Assembly (NCBI RefSeq): GCF_001513955.1
Contig: NZ_KQ948149.1
Coordinates: 1-64,000 of the forward strand
Direction: 5' to 3'
DNA: 64,000 nucleotides
Source of the DNA: Streptomyces pseudovenezuelae
GTDB taxonomy: Bacteria > Actinomycetota > Actinomycetes > Streptomycetales > Streptomycetaceae
Made by a program: the position numbers and the translations under genes. The notes under the pieces are model-generated. The model made no database searches. It was not told the origin of the DNA and saw only the letters and a list, made by a program, of their open reading frames with translations. Shown one piece after another: positions 60,310-64,000 of this stretch. Positions within the stretch are counted from its first letter, which is position 1; the number at the start of each line of letters is the position of its first letter.

Positions 60310-60763
60310 TGGGGGAGGGTGTCGGGGGCTGGGTTACGTCGCAACGGGCTGAGGCCGCCGGATTCGATGTCCCTCAGGGGGTTGGCCGACTTGGGGCGAG
60401 GCCGTGTCCCAGACCGCTGCGCCTGGGGCGGCGCCGGCACCTCAGGGACCCGCTCATCAAGAGGGACGCCGTAGAGGCTTCTCCTGTGCGGGACGGGGGC
60501 GGGCCGACACTCCAGGGGGCTGCTACCCGGCCTGCGTTGCGCCACAGGGCTCACCGCGCGCGTGGGGACCGTTCGCAAGCCTTCCTGTCGCAGGCGCCGG
60601 TCCCCAGACCTTCACGCGTGAGGATCGCTCGAAACGCCTTCACGCGCGCGTGGCGGGACGCAGGAGCGTACGCGTCCACCTCAACGGGACCGGAGGACCC
60701 CGTTCGAGTGGGCCGATCGCGCGTCGCCGCCGTGGCACACGCCCGCGCTGGTAGCGGTGGTGC
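60310..60763. other. Gene-free region between rshA and the M1 peptidase
   Basis: 454 nt without a credible frame or strong terminator. CCTTCACGCG occurs twice about 31 nt apart (near 60608 and 60639). No tRNA, riboswitch or clear promoter was recognised. Confidence 0.5.
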
Positions 60764-62308
60764 ATGCCGCTCACCCCCCACCCCCGCACCGGCCCGGGCC
60801 CTGCCCACGCCGACCGACCCGGCCCCGACGCCCCCCGTTGCCGTACCGGAAGCACCCGACGGCGCAAGGCGGTCGCGCTGCTCGCCTCCGCCGTCTCCGT
60901 CTGCCTGCTCGCCGCCGGTGCTCCGGCCGAGCCGCTCGGCGTCGGCGACCGCCTGTTCCCGCACCTCGGCAACCCCGGCTACGACGTGGCGTCGTACGAC
61001 CTCTCCTTCCACTACTCCGGCAGCAACAGCAAGCCGCTCACGGCCGTCACCACGATCGACGCCTGGACGACGACCGAACTCGACCGCATCAACCTCGACT
61101 TCGCGCACGGCGAGGTCCGGTCGGTGCAGGTCGACGGACGCCCCGCCGCCTTCACCGGCGCGGGCGAGGATCTCGTCATCACCCCCGACGATCCGCTGCC
61201 CCGCGGCAGCTGGACGCGGATCACCGTCCGGCACACGAGCGACCCCGTCTCCGCCGCGGACCGGGACGGCGGCTGGGTGCGCACCGCGGACGGGCTCGCC
61301 ATGGCCAACCAGGCCGACGTCGCCCACCTGGTGTTCCCGTGCAACGACCACCCCTCCGACAAGGCGATGTTCACCATCCGGGTCACCGCGCCCGACGGTT
61401 ACACGGCCGTCGCCAACGGGCTCCCGACGGACGTGGACCGCGTCGGCCGGGCGACCACCTGGACGTACCGCACCCAGCACCCGATGGCCACCGAGCTCGC
61501 CCAGGTGTCCATCGGACGTTCCACCGTGCTGCACCGCGAGGGACCGCACGGACTGCCCGTCCGCGACGTCGTGCCGACAAAGGACCGCGCCGCGCTCGAA
61601 CCGTGGCTCAAGAAGACCCCCGGCCAGCTCGCCTGGATGGAGAAAAGGGTCGGGATCTACCCCTTCGAGACGTACGGCCTCCTCATGGCCGGCGCCGACA
61701 CCGGCTTCGAGTTGGAAACCCAAACCCTCTCCCTCTTCGAGAAGGATCTCTTCACCGAGCCCGCCTACCCCAAGTGGTACGTCGAGTCGATCATGGTCCA
61801 TGAGCTCGCCCACCAGTGGTTCGGCGACAGCGTCAGCCCCCGCACCTGGTCCGACCTGTGGCTCAACGAAGGACACGCCACCTGGTACGAGGCGCTGTAC
61901 GCGGAGGAGAAGGCGGGCCGCACCCTGGAGGCCCGCATGAAGGCCGCGTACGGCGCCTCGGACCGCTGGCGCGCCGCCGGCGGACCACCCGCCGCGCCCA
62001 AGCCGCCCAAGCCCGGCCAGAAGATCAGCATCTTCCGGCCGAACGTCTACGACGGCGCTGCCCTGGTGCTCTACGCCCTGCGCCAGGAGATCGGCCGCAA
62101 GTCCTTCGAGAGCCTGGAACGGGCCTGGGTCCAGGAACACCGGGACGGCACGGCGTCGACCGCCGACTTCGTGCGCCTCGCCTCCCAGATCTCCGGACGC
62201 GACCTCGGCGGCTTCCTCCAGGGCTGGCTCTACGGCGAGAAGACCCCGGCGATGCCCGGCCACCCGGACTGGAAGGCCGTGGCACCCACCGCCGCACCGG
62301 TGAAATAA
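60764..62308 (+). CDS. Secreted M1-family zinc metallopeptidase
   Basis: A 514-residue protein. A long basic N-terminal region is followed by a signal peptide hydrophobic core (about 37-52, AVALLASAVSVCLLAAGAPA), so it is exported. The M1 catalytic motif HELAHQWFG with the second Glu in LWLNEGHATWYE (18 residues on) is complete. The usual exopeptidase GAMEN motif is replaced by AGADTGFELET, as in other actinobacterial secreted members. It is shorter than full aminopeptidase N (about 870) and lacks the large C-terminal helical domain. Confidence 0.9.
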   Translation: MPLTPHPRTGPGPAHADRPGPDAPRCRTGSTRRRKAVALLASAVSVCLLAAGAPAEPLGVGDRLFPHLGNPGYDVASYDLSFHYSGSNSKPLTAVTTIDAWTTTELDRINLDFAHGEVRSVQVDGRPAAFTGAGEDLVITPDDPLPRGSWTRITVRHTSDPVSAADRDGGWVRTADGLAMANQADVAHLVFPCNDHPSDKAMFTIRVTAPDGYTAVANGLPTDVDRVGRATTWTYRTQHPMATELAQVSIGRSTVLHREGPHGLPVRDVVPTKDRAALEPWLKKTPGQLAWMEKRVGIYPFETYGLLMAGADTGFELETQTLSLFEKDLFTEPAYPKWYVESIMVHELAHQWFGDSVSPRTWSDLWLNEGHATWYEALYAEEKAGRTLEARMKAAYGASDRWRAAGGPPAAPKPPKPGQKISIFRPNVYDGAALVLYALRQEIGRKSFESLERAWVQEHRDGTASTADFVRLASQISGRDLGGFLQGWLYGEKTPAMPGHPDWKAVAPTAAPVK

Positions 62309-62322
62309 GGCGGTGACGAGAC

Positions 62323-62366
62323 GCCCCGTGCCGTGCGACCATCTTCAGGTCGGCGCGGCACGGGGC
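62323..62366 (+). terminator. Terminator of the M1 peptidase gene
   Basis: GCCCCGTGCCG (62323-62333) pairs with CGGCACGGGGC (62356-62366). An inner GACC/GGTC stem lies in the loop. It starts 14 nt after the stop. Confidence 0.8.
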
Positions 62367-62444
62367 GCGGGGGAATCTCCCGGAGTGCTCGTGCGTTGAC
62401 TTCTACGACCGCCGAATCTGAATCCCCATCGACGTAAGGATCCA

Positions 62445-63941
62445 ATGACCTCCTCTTCATCCCCTTCCCAGGACACGCAGCGCCTCGCGCACACTTACGC
62501 CGAAGGTCTTCGGGCCGATGCCCTGATGGAAGAGGACGTCGCCTGGAGCCACGAGATCGACGGAGAGCGGGACGGCGAGCAGTTCGATCGATCCGAGCGC
62601 GCGGCCCTGCGCCGCGTCGCCGGCCTCTCCACCGAGCTCGAGGACGTCACCGAGGTCGAGTACCGCCAGCTCCGTCTGGAGCGGGTCGTCCTCGTCGGCG
62701 TCTGGACCACGGGGACCGCGCAGGACGCCGACAACTCCCTCGCAGAGCTCGCCGCCCTCGCGGAGACCGCAGGCGCACTCGTGCTCGACGGCGTGATCCA
62801 GCGTCGCGACAAGCCCGACGCGGCCACCTTCATCGGCTCCGGCAAGGCCCTGGAGCTGCGTGACATCGTCGTCGAGTCCGGCGCGGACACCGTCATCTGC
62901 GACGGCGAACTCAGCCCCGGCCAGCTCATCGCCCTCGAAGACGTCGTCAAGGTCAAGGTCATCGACCGTACGGCCCTGATCCTCGACATCTTCGCCCAGC
63001 ACGCCAAGTCCCGTGAGGGCAAGGCGCAGGTCGCGCTCGCGCAGATGCAGTACATGCTGCCGCGACTGCGCGGCTGGGGTCAGTCGCTGTCCCGTCAGAT
63101 GGGCGGCGGCAAGGGCGGCGGCCTCGCCACCCGTGGTCCCGGTGAGACCAAGATCGAGACGGACCGGCGTCGGATCCGCGAGAAGATGGCGAAGATGCGC
63201 CGGGAGATCGCGGACATGAAGACCGGCCGCGAGATCAAGCGCCAGGAACGCAAGCGCCACAAGGTGCCCTCGGTCGCCATCGCGGGTTACACCAACGCCG
63301 GCAAGTCGTCCCTGCTCAACCGCCTCACGGGCGCGGGCGTCCTGGTCGAGAACGCCCTGTTCGCGACCCTGGACCCCACCGTCCGCCGGGCGGAGACCCC
63401 GAGCGGCCGTCTGTACACACTGGCCGACACCGTCGGTTTTGTACGGCACCTGCCGCACCACCTGGTCGAGGCGTTCCGCTCCACCATGGAGGAGGTCGGC
63501 GAGTCCGACCTGATCCTGCACGTGGTGGACGGCTCGCACCCGAACCCGGAGGAGCAACTGGCCGCGGTGCGCGAGGTGATCAGGGACGTCGGTGCCACCG
63601 GCGTGCCGGAGATCGTCGTGATCAACAAGGCCGACGCGGCGGACCCGCTGACGCTCCAGCGGCTGATGCGGATCGAGAAGCGCGCCATCGCGGTCTCGGC
63701 CCGTACCGGCCAGGGCATCACCGAGCTGCTCGCCCTGATCGACAACGAACTGCCCAGGCCGTCCGTCGAGATCGAGGCGCTCGTGCCGTACACCCACGGC
63801 AAGCTCGTCGCCCGCGCCCATGACGAGGGCGAGGTGATCTCCGAGGAGCACACCGCGGAGGGCACCCTGCTCAAGGTGCGGGTGCACGAGGAACTGGCCG
63901 CGGAGTTCGCACCGTACGTGCCGGCCCCGGTTGTGGCCTGA
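62445..63941 (+). CDS. hflX: Ribosome-associated GTPase HflX
   Basis: A 498-residue GTPase that splits stalled or stressed 70S ribosomes. The N-terminal HflX domain (about 75-270) with RLERVVLVGVW and GGGKGGGLATRGPGETKIETDRR is followed by the G domain (about 275-440): G1 GYTNAGKSSL, G2 TLDPTVRR, G3 DTVGF, G4 NKAD. An extension of about 65 residues precedes the family core. AAGGA lies 5 nt before the ATG at 62445. Confidence 0.96.
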   Translation: MTSSSSPSQDTQRLAHTYAEGLRADALMEEDVAWSHEIDGERDGEQFDRSERAALRRVAGLSTELEDVTEVEYRQLRLERVVLVGVWTTGTAQDADNSLAELAALAETAGALVLDGVIQRRDKPDAATFIGSGKALELRDIVVESGADTVICDGELSPGQLIALEDVVKVKVIDRTALILDIFAQHAKSREGKAQVALAQMQYMLPRLRGWGQSLSRQMGGGKGGGLATRGPGETKIETDRRRIREKMAKMRREIADMKTGREIKRQERKRHKVPSVAIAGYTNAGKSSLLNRLTGAGVLVENALFATLDPTVRRAETPSGRLYTLADTVGFVRHLPHHLVEAFRSTMEEVGESDLILHVVDGSHPNPEEQLAAVREVIRDVGATGVPEIVVINKADAADPLTLQRLMRIEKRAIAVSARTGQGITELLALIDNELPRPSVEIEALVPYTHGKLVARAHDEGEVISEEHTAEGTLLKVRVHEELAAEFAPYVPAPVVA

Positions 63942-63978
63942 GTGCTGTAGTTCGAGTGCTGTAGTTCGTCTGACAGGC

Positions 63979-64000
63979 CCGCCCTTTTCGAGAAGGGGCG
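63979..64000 (+). terminator. Probable hflX terminator at the window end
   Basis: CGCCCTTTTC faces GAAGGGGCG in the last 21 nt and may extend beyond the window. It follows two direct copies of GAGTGCTGTAGTTCG (from 63940 and 63955) after the hflX stop. Confidence 0.5.

Noticed and set aside
1..64000. Mobile element, prophage or integrative plasmid at tRNA-Thr
   Set aside because: No integrase, excisionase, transposase or duplicated tRNA 3' end was found near 852-927 or elsewhere.

Overview
The window is a typical stretch of a Streptomyces chromosome. It is very GC-rich, has strong third-position GC bias, many GTG starts, short intergenic gaps and several apparently leaderless genes. Gene content and order match, from memory, the conserved core region of S. 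coelicolor around SCO5746-SCO5796. I see no prophage, insertion sequence, integrase, CRISPR array or rRNA operon.

Layout. (1) 1-10.5 kb: a strong terminator, a degenerate DegT/StrS-like aminotransferase remnant and tRNA-Thr(GGT). Then come the osmoadaptation genes osaC (RsbW-like kinase/SpoIIE phosphatase), divergent from osaA (hybrid histidine kinase with about twelve tandem HAMP-type units) and osaB. (2) 10.6-18.5 kb: ftsK, a RodZ-like HTH membrane protein, rimO-pgsA-cinA (overlapping), clgR and a small membrane protein. (3) 18.4-26.7 kb: an SDR, a Nei/Fpg-type glycosylase, the large helicase lhr, an alpha/alpha-toroid protein and a DUF3046 protein. (4) 26.8-31.4 kb: an AI-2E family permease, a small ORF coupled to a membrane protein, and recA-recX. 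(5) 31.4-37.4 kb: cysteine dioxygenase, a FAD monooxygenase and the glutamate ABC transporter gluABCD. (6) 37.7-45.5 kb: an OmpR-type two-component system next to a TAXI-type binding protein, a KhtTU-like K+/H+ antiporter pair, a NarL-type two-component system and an Excalibur-like surface protein. (7) 45.6-51.5 kb: a second PAS/GAF/SpoIIE/HATPase protein, a solitary rutA and an E. coli-type (long) argG. (8) 51.7-64 kb: miaB, two small conserved genes, an orphan antitoxin-like operon, miaA, dapF, rshA, an M1 peptidase and hflX.

How it fits together. Much of the window is stress and housekeeping: DNA repair (recA, recX, lhr, nei), chromosome segregation (ftsK), proteolysis control (clgR), osmotic and general stress signalling (osaABC and a second RsbW/SpoIIE protein), tRNA and ribosome modification (miaA, miaB, rimO, hflX), ppGpp metabolism (rshA), and glutamate and K+ homeostasis.

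The most interesting signals are regulatory. recA has a LexA/SOS-type promoter and also an exact match, by eye, to the RecA/LexA-independent DNA-damage promoter (TTGTCAGTG-N8-TAGCGT). Near matches with the same spacing sit 6-7 nt in front of rimO, lhr and the AI-2E permease gene. Also notable are a leaderless argG whose promoter overlaps a 24-bp imperfect palindrome, a composite repeat of about 235 bp present twice between genes, five copies of a shorter element, and a perfect inverted repeat beside the cysteine dioxygenase promoter. All functional statements rest on reading the sequence and remembered family knowledge; no database search was run.
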